Shown in pieces: positions 1 to 8,488 of a stretch of DNA of 64,000 nt. The stretch covers positions 1,302,001 to 1,366,000 of the forward strand of contig NZ_CP065138.1 in NCBI RefSeq assembly GCF_015693305.1, in the 5' to 3' direction. The translations under genes were made by a program, and so were the position numbers. Under the pieces are notes generated by a model. That model had not been told where the DNA came from, made no database searches, and worked only from the letters and a program-made list of their open reading frames with translations. This stretch comes from Sphingobium sp. Cam5-1 (GTDB lineage: Bacteria; Pseudomonadota; Alphaproteobacteria; Sphingomonadales; Sphingomonadaceae). Positions within the stretch are counted from its first letter, which is position 1; each line of letters starts with the position of its first letter.

Positions 1-524
1 CGTTCGGCCGTGGCACGCTCAAAATCGAGCAGAACCCGCCCCTCGCGCCGGTTGATCCACCCCATAGGACCGCCGCCTGCCGCACCATAGCTCGCATATT
101 TGGCCGAATCGAAATCGACGAAATCCATGACGAAGCGAACGCCATCGGGAAGCACCGGCACGAAATGCGCCATCTGCACCGAATAGCCCATCACCGCCGC
201 GATCGGACGCTCCGCCAAAGTCTTCCGCACCCATTGATGCATGCGCGAGTCATCGAACAAGGACACCAGCATCGGCTGCCGCTTAACCAATCCGGACAGC
301 CCAGCCACGACGCGCGACCTGTCGCGCTTCAGCACGCACTGGCTCGCCGTCATCTCTGCCATGGCTGGGGCGAAGCTCAGATCGCGATCGTCATCCGCAA
401 AGCAGCCGACATGCACCGGCGATATCTCCGCCAGCCGCTTCAATATGTGATAGGAACGGATCTTGTCGCCCCGATCCGGTGGAAAAGGGATGCGGTGGCA
501 GAGGAACAGGATTTCGCCCGTCAT
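1..524 (-). CDS. Glycosyltransferase, XrtA/EPS-associated (partial, 3' end outside window)
   Basis: The first 174 codons of a glycosyltransferase that runs off the left edge. The N-terminus reads MTGEILFLCHRIPFPPDRGD, the hallmark opening of the PEP-CTERM/EpsH1-associated sugar transferases (GT4-like, TIGR03087 type). Such enzymes move a sugar from a nucleotide donor to a growing exopolysaccharide in the cytoplasm. Its ATG (524-522) overlaps the TGA of the FemAB-like gene in an ATGA junction, so the two are probably translationally coupled. The catalytic C-terminal half is not visible, so the donor sugar cannot be judged. Confidence 0.85.
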   Translation of the reverse strand, partial: MTGEILFLCHRIPFPPDRGDKIRSYHILKRLAEISPVHVGCFADDDRDLSFAPAMAEMTASQCVLKRDRSRVVAGLSGLVKRQPMLVSLFDDSRMHQWVRKTLAERPIAAVMGYSVQMAHFVPVLPDGVRFVMDFVDFDSAKYASYGAAGGGPMGWINRREGRVLLDFERATAE

Positions 525-1585
525 CCCAACCCCCGCGAAATCAGCGGCCCGAGCAGGTTGGCGATCGTCAGCGGCAGCTTCTTCCACATCTCAACGCGCC
601 GCTGATATTGCGCGCTGTTGGGATTGATGTCGCGCCGCTCGCCCGTCGCCGACCAGCTATGATAGGCGAGTGGCACCGGATCGAAGCCGAAGCTCTTCTT
701 CCACGCTGCCTGCCCGCTCCCCGTCTTGGACCGCCCAAAATCGAACAGGCGCATGCCGCGCGCCCGCCCATGGCCCATCAGCCGGTAATACATGAGTTCG
801 TTGGAACGCAGCCGCCGCGCATCGGCGACACCCCCGCCCCAAAAAGGCATGACCCGCCCCCGATGGTAGAGCGTCAACACCCCCGAAACCGGCCGGTCAT
901 CCTCATAGACGATCAATATGTCGGCATCCTCGCCGAACGCCGCCAACACTTCGCGAAACAGGCGCCTCGGAAAAACCGGCGTCCCGAGATTGCGCACGCT
1001 TTGCGCATAAACATCATAATGCGCGCGCAGAAACCGCTCATCCCGCCCAACCTCCACCCTTAGCGCGGAATTGGCGAGCGCCTTACGCAGTTCAGCCCGG
1101 TGCTTACGCGGGACAGCGAGCAACTCCGCCTCATCATCCGCCGCAATCGGACGGACAAAGCCGAGATGGCTGTCCTCATGGACGGTCCAGCCTTCGCGAG
1201 GCGACGGCCCGCCCCGCAGTTCGACCGAAGCTACACCACGATCACGCGCAAATCCTTCAGCCGCGCAGGCGAGTGCGCAATGGGTGGCGGGATCGCTCGC
1301 CAATATGCCGCCATCGACGGCAAAGCCCGAAGACACGAACGCTTCACCAAACAGGCGACTTTTCATGTGCGTCAGCGGGAGAATACCCGCGATCTGGCCC
1401 GACGAAGCCACTGCCGCCAACATATATGCGCGGTTGCCAGTGCCCCGCTCAATCGCCTTGATCCACGCCGGCCGGTGAAAAGGCGTGCCTTCTTCCTCGC
1501 CCTGAATGTAGGCATCCGCCGCAGCCACCTGCGCGGGATCATCCAAATCAAGCGTGACCACGCCGACTCCGCCATCCGCCCTCAT
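521..1585 (-). CDS. FemAB-like GNAT protein, XrtA/PEP-CTERM system-associated
   Basis: A 354-residue protein of the FemAB/GNAT fold, matching the family found in exosortase-A exopolysaccharide loci (TIGR03019 type). Visible marks are GTPFHRPAW near residue 33, a basic helix around 159-168, and the LFDFGRSKTGSG stretch near 280-291 that in FemAB-like enzymes lies in the second acyltransferase lobe. FemAB relatives transfer aminoacyl or acyl groups; the substrate here is unknown and may be a sugar amine of the exopolysaccharide (inference). It shares 4-base overlaps with both neighbours, so it sits firmly within the operon. Confidence 0.88.
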   Translation of the reverse strand: MRADGGVGVVTLDLDDPAQVAAADAYIQGEEEGTPFHRPAWIKAIERGTGNRAYMLAAVASSGQIAGILPLTHMKSRLFGEAFVSSGFAVDGGILASDPATHCALACAAEGFARDRGVASVELRGGPSPREGWTVHEDSHLGFVRPIAADDEAELLAVPRKHRAELRKALANSALRVEVGRDERFLRAHYDVYAQSVRNLGTPVFPRRLFREVLAAFGEDADILIVYEDDRPVSGVLTLYHRGRVMPFWGGGVADARRLRSNELMYYRLMGHGRARGMRLFDFGRSKTGSGQAAWKKSFGFDPVPLAYHSWSATGERRDINPNSAQYQRRVEMWKKLPLTIANLLGPLISRGLG

Positions 1586-2430
1586 GCCGCCAACTCCGCC
1601 TCGCGAGCGACCAGCGCATCCACCCGCGTCCAGGAAAAATCAGCAGTCAGCCGCCGCAGCTTGTCCGCCATGACGGACAGATTGCTGTAATGGCGCAGGC
1701 GCGATCGGAGCGGCGCTCCCGCCACACGCGGCTGGTCGGGATCAATTTCCCAGGGATGAAAATAGATGATGGCGGGCTGCTTCTCCCGCCCATTCACTTG
1801 CCGAATGGCCCAGCGGGAAAAGCCATAGGGCAGCAACCGGAAAAATCCGCCACCCCCAGCCGCCAGCCTCCGCCCACCAAATTCGGCAGTCGTCACCGGC
1901 AACTCCAGAAAATCACTCCCCGTCACCGGCCGCCAGGCAAAGCGCGGCGATTCAGGCCAGCCATAATGATCATGCCGGATCGGCGCGACGCTGCTGGAAT
2001 AGCGATAGCCCTCCTCCGCCAATATGGCGTGCGCCCAAGGCGTCCGATGATCGATGGAAAAACTCGGCGCGCGATAGCCTATGACGCGCTGCCCGCTGGC
2101 ATCCTCCAGCAAGGCGCGCGACCGGCGCAAATCCGCGCGAAACGCCTCCGGGCTCAGCGTAAAAACGCGAGCGTGATCATAGCCATGGCTCGCCACCTCA
2201 TGCCCCGCCTCGGCAATCCGCCGCATGAGCGCAGGATAACGCTCCGCAACCCACCCTAACGTAAAGAATGTCGCACTGACCCCCGTCTCGGCAAACAGCG
2301 CCAGCACCGCATCCGTATTGCGCTCCACCCGATGCGTCAGTCCATCCCAGGAAGGCCGGCTGATCGTGCGCTCAAAGGCGCCGACATGAAACCAGTCCTC
2401 CACATCGACCGACAGGGCATTCAACACCAT
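1582..2430 (-). CDS. Polysaccharide deacetylase, XrtA-associated
   Basis: A 282-residue NodB-type (carbohydrate esterase 4) deacetylase. SVDVEDWFH at 7-15 carries the catalytic Asp pair, HGYDH at 82-86 is the metal-binding motif, and GYRAPSFSI near 118-126 is the usual third motif. The C-terminal FHPWEID motif is typical of the PEP-CTERM-locus subgroup (TIGR03006 type). It is expected to remove N-acetyl groups from the exopolysaccharide. No signal peptide is visible, as is common in this subgroup. It overlaps the FemAB-like gene by four bases, which makes deacetylation followed by re-acylation of the freed amine a plausible sequence (inference). Confidence 0.92.
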   Translation of the reverse strand: MVLNALSVDVEDWFHVGAFERTISRPSWDGLTHRVERNTDAVLALFAETGVSATFFTLGWVAERYPALMRRIAEAGHEVASHGYDHARVFTLSPEAFRADLRRSRALLEDASGQRVIGYRAPSFSIDHRTPWAHAILAEEGYRYSSSVAPIRHDHYGWPESPRFAWRPVTGSDFLELPVTTAEFGGRRLAAGGGGFFRLLPYGFSRWAIRQVNGREKQPAIIYFHPWEIDPDQPRVAGAPLRSRLRHYSNLSVMADKLRRLTADFSWTRVDALVAREAELAA

Positions 2431-2439
2431 GATGAAGCG

Positions 2440-3663
2440 TCAGGCAGCAGCGCTGTGCGGCGCGTCGCCCATCCGCTGTTCACGCTCGACCCAGTCCACC
2501 AGCAGCGTCAGCACGCGGCGGAGCGCGGTATCCTGTTCACCCACGCGGAATTCGAGCGAGGACAGCCGTTCCTCGATCAGGGTGAAACAGTCCTTCAGAG
2601 CCTCCGGGTCCACCGCCTGGATGGCGGTCTGTTCGATCCGCAGCGAATCGACCTCCGCGCGCAACGTGGCGATCTCATCCATCAGCGCGGGCGATGGCTC
2701 CGGCTGGCGCGAGCGCAGCGCATTGAGTTCAGCGCGCAAGGTGTCGCGCGCCGGCTCCGCCTGCGGTGCCACCGATGCCGCGACCGGAGCCGCAGCCGGC
2801 GCTTCCTCCGCGCGATCCAGCACGGATGTCGGCATCGGCTGCACGGCAACGTCGCTGTCCGCGCCCATATCCTCAATCACCGCTTGCACCGCAGCCGCGT
2901 CGATCTCCGACAGCTGATCCAGCGCACCCAGCAGCAGCACGCGGCTGGCCAGCACATTGACCCGGCGCGGCACGCCCCCCGTCGCGGCATAGATGGCGGC
3001 GAAGGCATCCGACGTGAATTGCGGATCACCATTCCACCCGACGATCGACAGGCGATGCAGGATATAGGGTTCGATCTCTTCGGGCTGCATCGGATCAAGA
3101 TGATGGGTTGCGATCACGCGCTGCCGCAGCTGTTCCAACTGCGCCGACTTCAGCAGATCGCGAAATTCCGGCTGGCCCAGCAGGAAAATCTGCAACAGCG
3201 ACTGCCCGCCCAGCTGGAAGTTGGAAAGCATGCGCAACTCTTCGATCGCCGAGACCGACAGATTCTGCGCCTCGTCGACAATCAGCAACGACCGCCGCCC
3301 CGCCCGCGCCTGACCATGCAGGAACGCTTCGATCTGCCGCAAAATCTGCGCCTTCGGCATGTCGTCGGTCGGCAGGCCAAAGCTCTGCGCGGTGAGGCGC
3401 AACATGTCGTCACCGCCCACCTGCGTCGAAACGATCTTGACGGCGGTCAGCCGCGCCGGATCGATCGTCGCCATCAGGTGCCCGACCAGCGTGGTCTTGC
3501 CCGCGCCGATATCCCCGGTGATAACGATGAAGCCTTCACCCTGCGCCAAACCGTAGCCCAGATAGGACAGCGCCTTCCGGTGCGTCGCACTTTCGAAGTA
3601 GAAATGTGGATCGGGGGTCAGCTGGAAGGGGCGGCCCTCAAATCCGTAGAACTGGTCGTACAT
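2440..3663 (-). CDS. XrtA-associated AAA ATPase with C-terminal coiled-coil extension
   Basis: A 407-residue ExeA/GspA-like ATPase (TIGR03015 type). Residues 1-270 hold the AAA core: MYDQFYGF start, Walker A GDIGAGKTT at 50-58, Walker B LLIVDEAQ at 126-133 and a GGVPRRVN sensor-like motif. After that comes an Ala/Pro-rich linker and a predicted coiled coil (LMDEIATLRAEVDSLRIEQ), about 130 residues beyond the usual core. The start at 3663 was chosen over an in-frame upstream start because it gives the family's conserved N-terminus and has GGAGACAAG just before it. It probably powers or regulates polymer export at the inner membrane (inference from family context). Confidence 0.9.
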   Translation of the reverse strand: MYDQFYGFEGRPFQLTPDPHFYFESATHRKALSYLGYGLAQGEGFIVITGDIGAGKTTLVGHLMATIDPARLTAVKIVSTQVGGDDMLRLTAQSFGLPTDDMPKAQILRQIEAFLHGQARAGRRSLLIVDEAQNLSVSAIEELRMLSNFQLGGQSLLQIFLLGQPEFRDLLKSAQLEQLRQRVIATHHLDPMQPEEIEPYILHRLSIVGWNGDPQFTSDAFAAIYAATGGVPRRVNVLASRVLLLGALDQLSEIDAAAVQAVIEDMGADSDVAVQPMPTSVLDRAEEAPAAAPVAASVAPQAEPARDTLRAELNALRSRQPEPSPALMDEIATLRAEVDSLRIEQTAIQAVDPEALKDCFTLIEERLSSLEFRVGEQDTALRRVLTLLVDWVEREQRMGDAPHSAAA

Positions 3664-3682
3664 CTCTTGTCTCCGGACGCGA

Positions 3683-5266
3683 TTAGAAGCTGTACCGCAG
3701 GCCGACTTGGCCCATGGCGTTGATGACGGCATCCAGATCGTCCGCCTTGGCACTGTCGAGCCCAAGCGAAGCGGATGCCTGAAGATTGCGGTTGATGAGG
3801 CGGTTGTAGCTGGTGAACGCGCCCAGATTCAGCACGTCGAGCCGCGCGCCGCTCGCATCGAAATAATTGGCATAAACGGCGCTATCCAGGCTGGACCGGC
3901 TGTCGATCACATAGCTTAGCGAGGCGGTGCCATACCAATTCTGGTCCCGAGTACCCCGTACGAACACCGTCTGGCCCGAAGGCGTCACGAACTTGCGCTG
4001 CGAATAGCCAAGGCCGACGCCAAGGCCCCATGGCCCCCGCTGCGCCGCATATTGGGCGGCAACGCCCCGATAGCGGAAGTTCGCGTCCGTGACTCCGGTC
4101 AGCGCGTCGTTGAAGCACTGCCCACCCCCGCTTTGCGAGAAAGCGCAGCCGGTGAAATCGCCGGTGAACGGATTACGCACGACATTCAAACTGCTGCCCG
4201 AAACCGCCGCGACATTGGACGTGATGATCCGCCCGAAGCTGTCGATGCCGTCAAACACCACCAAGGCAAAGGACTGGCCGCGACCCTGCCATACAAAGCT
4301 GCCCGTATAGGTCATGCCGCCATAGCGTTGGCCGACCCGCGCCTCAAGCGAGGTGCGGCGGTTGGGGCGCCACAGCACGCCCACATCCCAGATGATGTCG
4401 TCGAAATCATAGATCAGCGCGCGCGGCGAACTATCGTCAGTGACGTAACGGCCGTTGCGGATGACCGGCACCCCGCTCCCGTCAAGCTCAGGCGAGCGCT
4501 GGCTGATCTTGATCTGTTCATAGCCCACGCCCCCTGCAACGGCGACAGTCGGGGACACCGGCAGCGTGGCATCCACGCGGCCCCAGGCATCCTCAAACCG
4601 CTGATCAAGCTCGCTCGCATCCTCCCGGTCATAGCCAGCGCTAGCCACGATGCCGAGCGGCAGCCAAACACCCGGCGCCACGCCGACCGACCCCGCCAGG
4701 CTGTGCGAAATCGAGTCAGCGAAGGAGCCGACATTAGGCGCTCCAGCAAAATCGGCATTCACATCCTCATCAACCCGCGCATAGCCGAGACGATAAGAGG
4801 CCGTGACGTCGATGTCGCCGAAGGACGAGGCATAGGACGGCCCTACATAACCGGCATAAACCTGGCTCGTCTGGCTGTCGTTCAATGTCACCGCGCCCGA
4901 AAGGCCATCCGTACGAATGCGCGTCGCAAGCGCCCCCGCATTGAGGGTCAGCCCATGCGACACCAGATACTGTCCTGACACGATACCGCTGATCACGTCC
5001 TGATCGCTGGCCTCGCGCCCCCAGCCGAAACTGTGATTATATTGAACATCAGCGACGGCCTCAACGCGACGCGTCTGCACCTGCGCCGTCAGTCCCGCCG
5101 TCACATTGGTATAGGTCAGGACATCGCCACCGCCTTTCAGCGGCGCGAGCACAGCCTGATCGACACCCAGATAGGGCGTGACTTCGACCTTCCGTTCCTG
5201 CGCCATGGCAGGCGAAGCGGCGAGCGATATTGCGCCCAGCAACCGAAGGGAAGTGCGCAGCATCAT
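3683..5266 (-). CDS. Outer-membrane beta-barrel protein, XrtA/PEP-CTERM locus
   Basis: A 527-residue protein with a Sec signal peptide (residues 1-22, cleavage after AMA) followed by alternating hydrophobic/polar strands rich in Gly, Tyr and Ser and a terminal RYSF aromatic end, as BAM-assembled barrels have. It fits the TIGR03016-type outer-membrane protein found in exosortase-A loci and may serve as the pore or secretin-like partner for polymer export. Two consecutive ATG codons (5266 and 5263) begin it; the tyrosine kinase stop codon lies between them, so the genes overlap. It follows the Wza/Wzz/kinase genes and precedes the ATPase. Confidence 0.88.
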   Translation of the reverse strand: MMLRTSLRLLGAISLAASPAMAQERKVEVTPYLGVDQAVLAPLKGGGDVLTYTNVTAGLTAQVQTRRVEAVADVQYNHSFGWGREASDQDVISGIVSGQYLVSHGLTLNAGALATRIRTDGLSGAVTLNDSQTSQVYAGYVGPSYASSFGDIDVTASYRLGYARVDEDVNADFAGAPNVGSFADSISHSLAGSVGVAPGVWLPLGIVASAGYDREDASELDQRFEDAWGRVDATLPVSPTVAVAGGVGYEQIKISQRSPELDGSGVPVIRNGRYVTDDSSPRALIYDFDDIIWDVGVLWRPNRRTSLEARVGQRYGGMTYTGSFVWQGRGQSFALVVFDGIDSFGRIITSNVAAVSGSSLNVVRNPFTGDFTGCAFSQSGGGQCFNDALTGVTDANFRYRGVAAQYAAQRGPWGLGVGLGYSQRKFVTPSGQTVFVRGTRDQNWYGTASLSYVIDSRSSLDSAVYANYFDASGARLDVLNLGAFTSYNRLINRNLQASASLGLDSAKADDLDAVINAMGQVGLRYSF

Positions 5267-6180
5267 GCGTCGTCGCTCCCCTCACCATAATAGCTGCCAA
5301 AGCGGCGGCCGCTGGCGGAGAAGGTGACGCCATTCAGCAGCAACTGCACCTGCCCCGCTGCCTTCAGCATCCCCGCCGCGTCACGCAGCGCGCTTTCGCT
5401 GGTCTGGTCGGCACGCACCACCAACAGAGCGATGGCGGCATGGCTCGCCAGCACGGCACCCGCCGACGCAGCGAGCAAAGGCGGCGAATCGAACAGGATT
5501 ATCCGGTCCGGCCGCCCCTCGGTCAGGCGGCGCAACAGCGTCTCGGTCCGCGCCGAAGCCAGATATTCCGTGTCATTGTTGCTCCGCTGCCCCGCAGGCA
5601 GGACCGCAAAGGACGGAATGTCCGTACGGATCACACAATCCTCGATAGCTATCGACGGATCGGCGATGGCGTCCATCAGCCCCGGCCCGCTCGTCAGCCC
5701 CAGCGCCTCGGGAATGCCCGGCTTGCCGAAGTCGGCATCGACCAGCAATAACTCCCGATCCTTCTCCGCCGCCAGGCTAAGCGCCAGATTGATCGCGCAG
5801 AAGCTCTTACCCTCCCCGCTATGCGCCGAGCAGACAAGCACGCGATTGCCGCGCGGATCATCGCCAAGCTGCGCGAGCAGGTCGCGCTTCAGCAGCCGGA
5901 ACTCCTCGCTGATCGCAGTCACCGGACCGTCAGGCAACAGCCAGCCATTTTCGGCCAGAACAATCCGATCGATGCTCTGCACCGGCCCACGCCAGTCAGG
6001 CGCGCGATATCCCGCCTCCACCGCCACCGGCCGAGCAATCTCCACCACCGGAGGCAACGGCTCGCCAACGGGCACCTCGACCGCAGGAGCGGCACGCCCC
6101 TGCAAGGCCGCACTGAAATCATAGATTTCCGTCGCCCGCTCGATCAGCGAACCTTTGGAAAGGGAGCTATGCTTGTTCAT
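5263..6180 (-). CDS. Tyrosine autokinase, XrtA-associated (BY-kinase)
   Basis: A 305-residue cytoplasmic bacterial tyrosine kinase of the CpsD/Wzc ATPase type (TIGR03018 type). The P-loop is SAHSGEGKS at 118-126, and the Walker A'/B aspartates lie in LLLVDADFGKPG at 144-155. The C-terminal tail contains only a short YY pair rather than a long tyrosine cluster. It would act with the chain-length protein encoded just upstream to control polymer length. ATG 6180 is preceded by GAGGAG seven bases away and gives the conserved MNKHSSL start; an in-frame start farther upstream lacks these features. Confidence 0.92.
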   Translation of the reverse strand: MNKHSSLSKGSLIERATEIYDFSAALQGRAAPAVEVPVGEPLPPVVEIARPVAVEAGYRAPDWRGPVQSIDRIVLAENGWLLPDGPVTAISEEFRLLKRDLLAQLGDDPRGNRVLVCSAHSGEGKSFCAINLALSLAAEKDRELLLVDADFGKPGIPEALGLTSGPGLMDAIADPSIAIEDCVIRTDIPSFAVLPAGQRSNNDTEYLASARTETLLRRLTEGRPDRIILFDSPPLLAASAGAVLASHAAIALLVVRADQTSESALRDAAGMLKAAGQVQLLLNGVTFSASGRRFGSYYGEGSDDA

Positions 6181-6191
6181 CTTGCTGCTCC

Positions 6192-7709
6192 TCAGGCCAT
6201 GCCACGCTGGATGAATTCGACGAGGATCAACAGCACGCACAGCGCTGCCAGCCCCCCGCTCGCACCGGCGAACCATTTCAGCCGCTGCTTTTCGACCGCC
6301 CTCTGCGCGGCACTCACCGTCTGCGTGATCGAACCGATGACCGGCAGGCCAACCGCTCGCTCCAGCCGTGCCGCCGTCGGGAAGCTGCCCTTGAGCTGCC
6401 CCATCGCAAAGGCGCTACCCACGCCCGCGCCGATCCCGACGATCAGCACACCCAGCAGCAACAACGGCCGGTTGGGCGCAGACGGCGCGGTGGGGGCGCT
6501 CGGCGGATTGATCACGCGGAACTGAACAGAGCCAGTCTCGGTCTTCACATCGCCGCGCAGCCGCACATCCTCGCGATCGGCCAGCAACTTGTCATATTGG
6601 GTTTTCAAGACCTCATAATCGCGATCGAGCTTCTCCTGCTCGGCAGCAAGACCCGGTTCGTCCGTCTGGCGCGAAGACATGGCGTTAAGATCAGCCTGAA
6701 GCTGCGCCTTGCGCGTCTGCAACGCCTGAACCGTCGCCGCACGCTCCGCCTGCATCGACTTAATCGACAGATACGCAGGGTTGGGCGAACCAGCCGCCCC
6801 GCCACCGCCACCACCCTGACGGCGCAGCGCATCGACCTGACGCTGGGCTGCGATCACATCGGGATGGTTGCTGGTCCAGCCCCGCGCCCGCATTCCGGCA
6901 AGGTCCGCCTGCGCCTGCGCCAATGCGGAAGGACCACCCGACGCGCCAACGCCCGGCAGCACCTGCGGCGTTCCGGCAAGCTGGCCGTTCATGGCGCTGA
7001 GCGCGCTCGAAGCCTGCACCAGCTGCGATTCGATATTGTTGATCTCCATCCGCGCCGCGTCCATGCGCTGGCCGATCGAGCCCGCGCCCGGCAGCATTCC
7101 CGCATAGCGCTGCTCGAACTCCACACGACGCTGTTCGGCGGCGGCCAATTGACGACCGCGCGCCGCGATCTGCTGGTCAAGGAAAGCGAGGCTCTGCTTC
7201 GTCTCGACCCGGTCAGACGACAGGTTCGTTTCCTGGAAAATCTCGATCAGCTTCTGCACCGCCTGCTGCGCGATCCGCGCATTGGCACCGTCAGAAAGAC
7301 TTGAGTCCGCAGATTTGGCGCTGATGTCGATCATGCTCGGATCAGCCTGCGCCATCACGGTAATGCCTTCGCGCAGCGCCGTGATCTTGGCCGCCATGTC
7401 GCGCGGGCCGCTCACCGTCTGGTTAAGGTCGGTCTCCTTGACCACCCGCTCCAGATTGGCGGTGCTGGCCAGCGTCTGGCGCACGCGATCCAGATCCTGC
7501 TGCGACTGGACCTGCGTGATGCCGACCTTGTCCTGCAGCAGCGACTGCGTGTTCACATAAACCCGCGCCTTGCTCTCATAACTGTTGGGCACCAGAGCCA
7601 CGCCCAGCCACCCCAGCATGCACACGCCCCACGCCACGCCCAGCGCCAGCCAGCGCCGCGTCCATATGCCGTGAAGGGCAATCAGCAGTTCGTCGTAAAG
7701 ACCCGCCAT
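6192..7709 (-). CDS. Chain length determinant (Wzz-like), XrtA-associated
   Basis: A 505-residue polysaccharide co-polymerase of the PEP-CTERM chain-length family (TIGR03007 type). A first membrane helix spans about residues 19-40; the long periplasmic part is rich in coiled coil, with a Gly-rich insert near residue 340. Two hydrophobic helices follow near the C-terminus, the last reaching the end. It works with the separate tyrosine kinase encoded downstream, the two parts being fused in Wzc proteins. Its ATG lies one base after the export-lipoprotein stop. Start 7709 gives the conserved MAGLYDELL; an in-frame start 18 codons upstream would lie inside the preceding gene. Confidence 0.92.
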   Translation of the reverse strand: MAGLYDELLIALHGIWTRRWLALGVAWGVCMLGWLGVALVPNSYESKARVYVNTQSLLQDKVGITQVQSQQDLDRVRQTLASTANLERVVKETDLNQTVSGPRDMAAKITALREGITVMAQADPSMIDISAKSADSSLSDGANARIAQQAVQKLIEIFQETNLSSDRVETKQSLAFLDQQIAARGRQLAAAEQRRVEFEQRYAGMLPGAGSIGQRMDAARMEINNIESQLVQASSALSAMNGQLAGTPQVLPGVGASGGPSALAQAQADLAGMRARGWTSNHPDVIAAQRQVDALRRQGGGGGGAAGSPNPAYLSIKSMQAERAATVQALQTRKAQLQADLNAMSSRQTDEPGLAAEQEKLDRDYEVLKTQYDKLLADREDVRLRGDVKTETGSVQFRVINPPSAPTAPSAPNRPLLLLGVLIVGIGAGVGSAFAMGQLKGSFPTAARLERAVGLPVIGSITQTVSAAQRAVEKQRLKWFAGASGGLAALCVLLILVEFIQRGMA

Positions 7710-7710
7710 A

Positions 7711-8355
7711 TCAGAACATGCTTTCCGGAATGATGATGACATCGCCCGGCGCCAGCATGACATTCGCCTTGCTGTCGCCGCGCTTCAGCAGGTCGCCGAT
7801 GCGGACGTTGAATTCCTGCTGCTTGCCCTGTTCCTTGTTGAAGCGCACGAGCCGCGCCCGGTTACCCGCCGCATATTCGCTTAAGCCCCCGACTGAGATC
7901 ATGGCGTCAAGCAGCGTCATGTTCGCGCGATAGGGAATGGAGGCAGGCTTTTCGGTCGCGCCGACGATCCGCACCTGCTGGCTGAAGGTGCCGGAGAAGT
8001 TGTTGACGATCACCGAAACAAGCGGATTCTCGATATATTTGGTGAGCGCAACCTTCATGTCGTCGGCCAGCTGCTTGGGCGTCTTGCCAACGGCGGGCAT
8101 GTCGGCGACCAGCGGAGTCGTGATGCGTCCGTCGGGCCTTACCTGAACCTTCGCGCCCAGTTCCGGATTGCGCCATACGAAGACGGTGAGGTCATCGAGC
8201 GGCCCGATCACATATTCCTCGCCCGGCCCCTCCTGCTGCGCCACGAAGGACGCCGGTGGCAACTGGGGACCACCGCCTCCCGAAGCGCAGCCGGACAGCG
8301 CCAAAGCAGGCAGCGATGCGGCGATCAGAGCCCGGGAAACCGACAGGAAACGCAT
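7711..8355 (-). CDS. Polysaccharide export lipoprotein (Wza-like), XrtA-associated
   Basis: A 214-residue lipoprotein with signal peptide and lipobox LSGC at 20-23, followed by a Gly-rich linker, the Poly_export motif (EYVIGPLDDLTVFVWRNPEL) and a SLBB-like segment ending in PGDVIIIPES. This is the outer-membrane export component (TIGR03027 type), shorter than E. coli Wza as is usual in this subgroup. It is the first gene of the leftward export block; transcription probably starts in the 133-base gap before it or reads through from the decarboxylase gene. Confidence 0.93.
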   Translation of the reverse strand: MRFLSVSRALIAASLPALALSGCASGGGGPQLPPASFVAQQEGPGEEYVIGPLDDLTVFVWRNPELGAKVQVRPDGRITTPLVADMPAVGKTPKQLADDMKVALTKYIENPLVSVIVNNFSGTFSQQVRIVGATEKPASIPYRANMTLLDAMISVGGLSEYAAGNRARLVRFNKEQGKQQEFNVRIGDLLKRGDSKANVMLAPGDVIIIPESMF

Positions 8356-8488
8356 ATCTTCACCTCATGACATGGCCGCACGCCAACGCAGCCGCCAGGG
8401 AGGTGAAGCGGCCGCAAAGCGATGGGCTTTGGGCCTCTTCTTGGCCCTAAAGGGTAAAGATACGGTTAGGCGTCAAACTATTGGTATA
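8356..8488. other. Intergenic leader of the export operon with a small stem-loop
   Basis: The gap between the decarboxylase stop and the export lipoprotein. It holds a short inverted repeat, GGGCC (8431-8435) and GGCCC (8443-8447) with a 7-base loop. No T-run follows on the minus strand, so it is not a convincing terminator. No clear -35/-10 pair could be settled on. It may be a leader structure or a weak attenuator. Confidence 0.25.

Noticed and set aside
2332..3723. A 463-codon plus-strand frame opposite the ATPase gene
   Set aside because: Same composition artefact; the minus strand holds Walker motifs.
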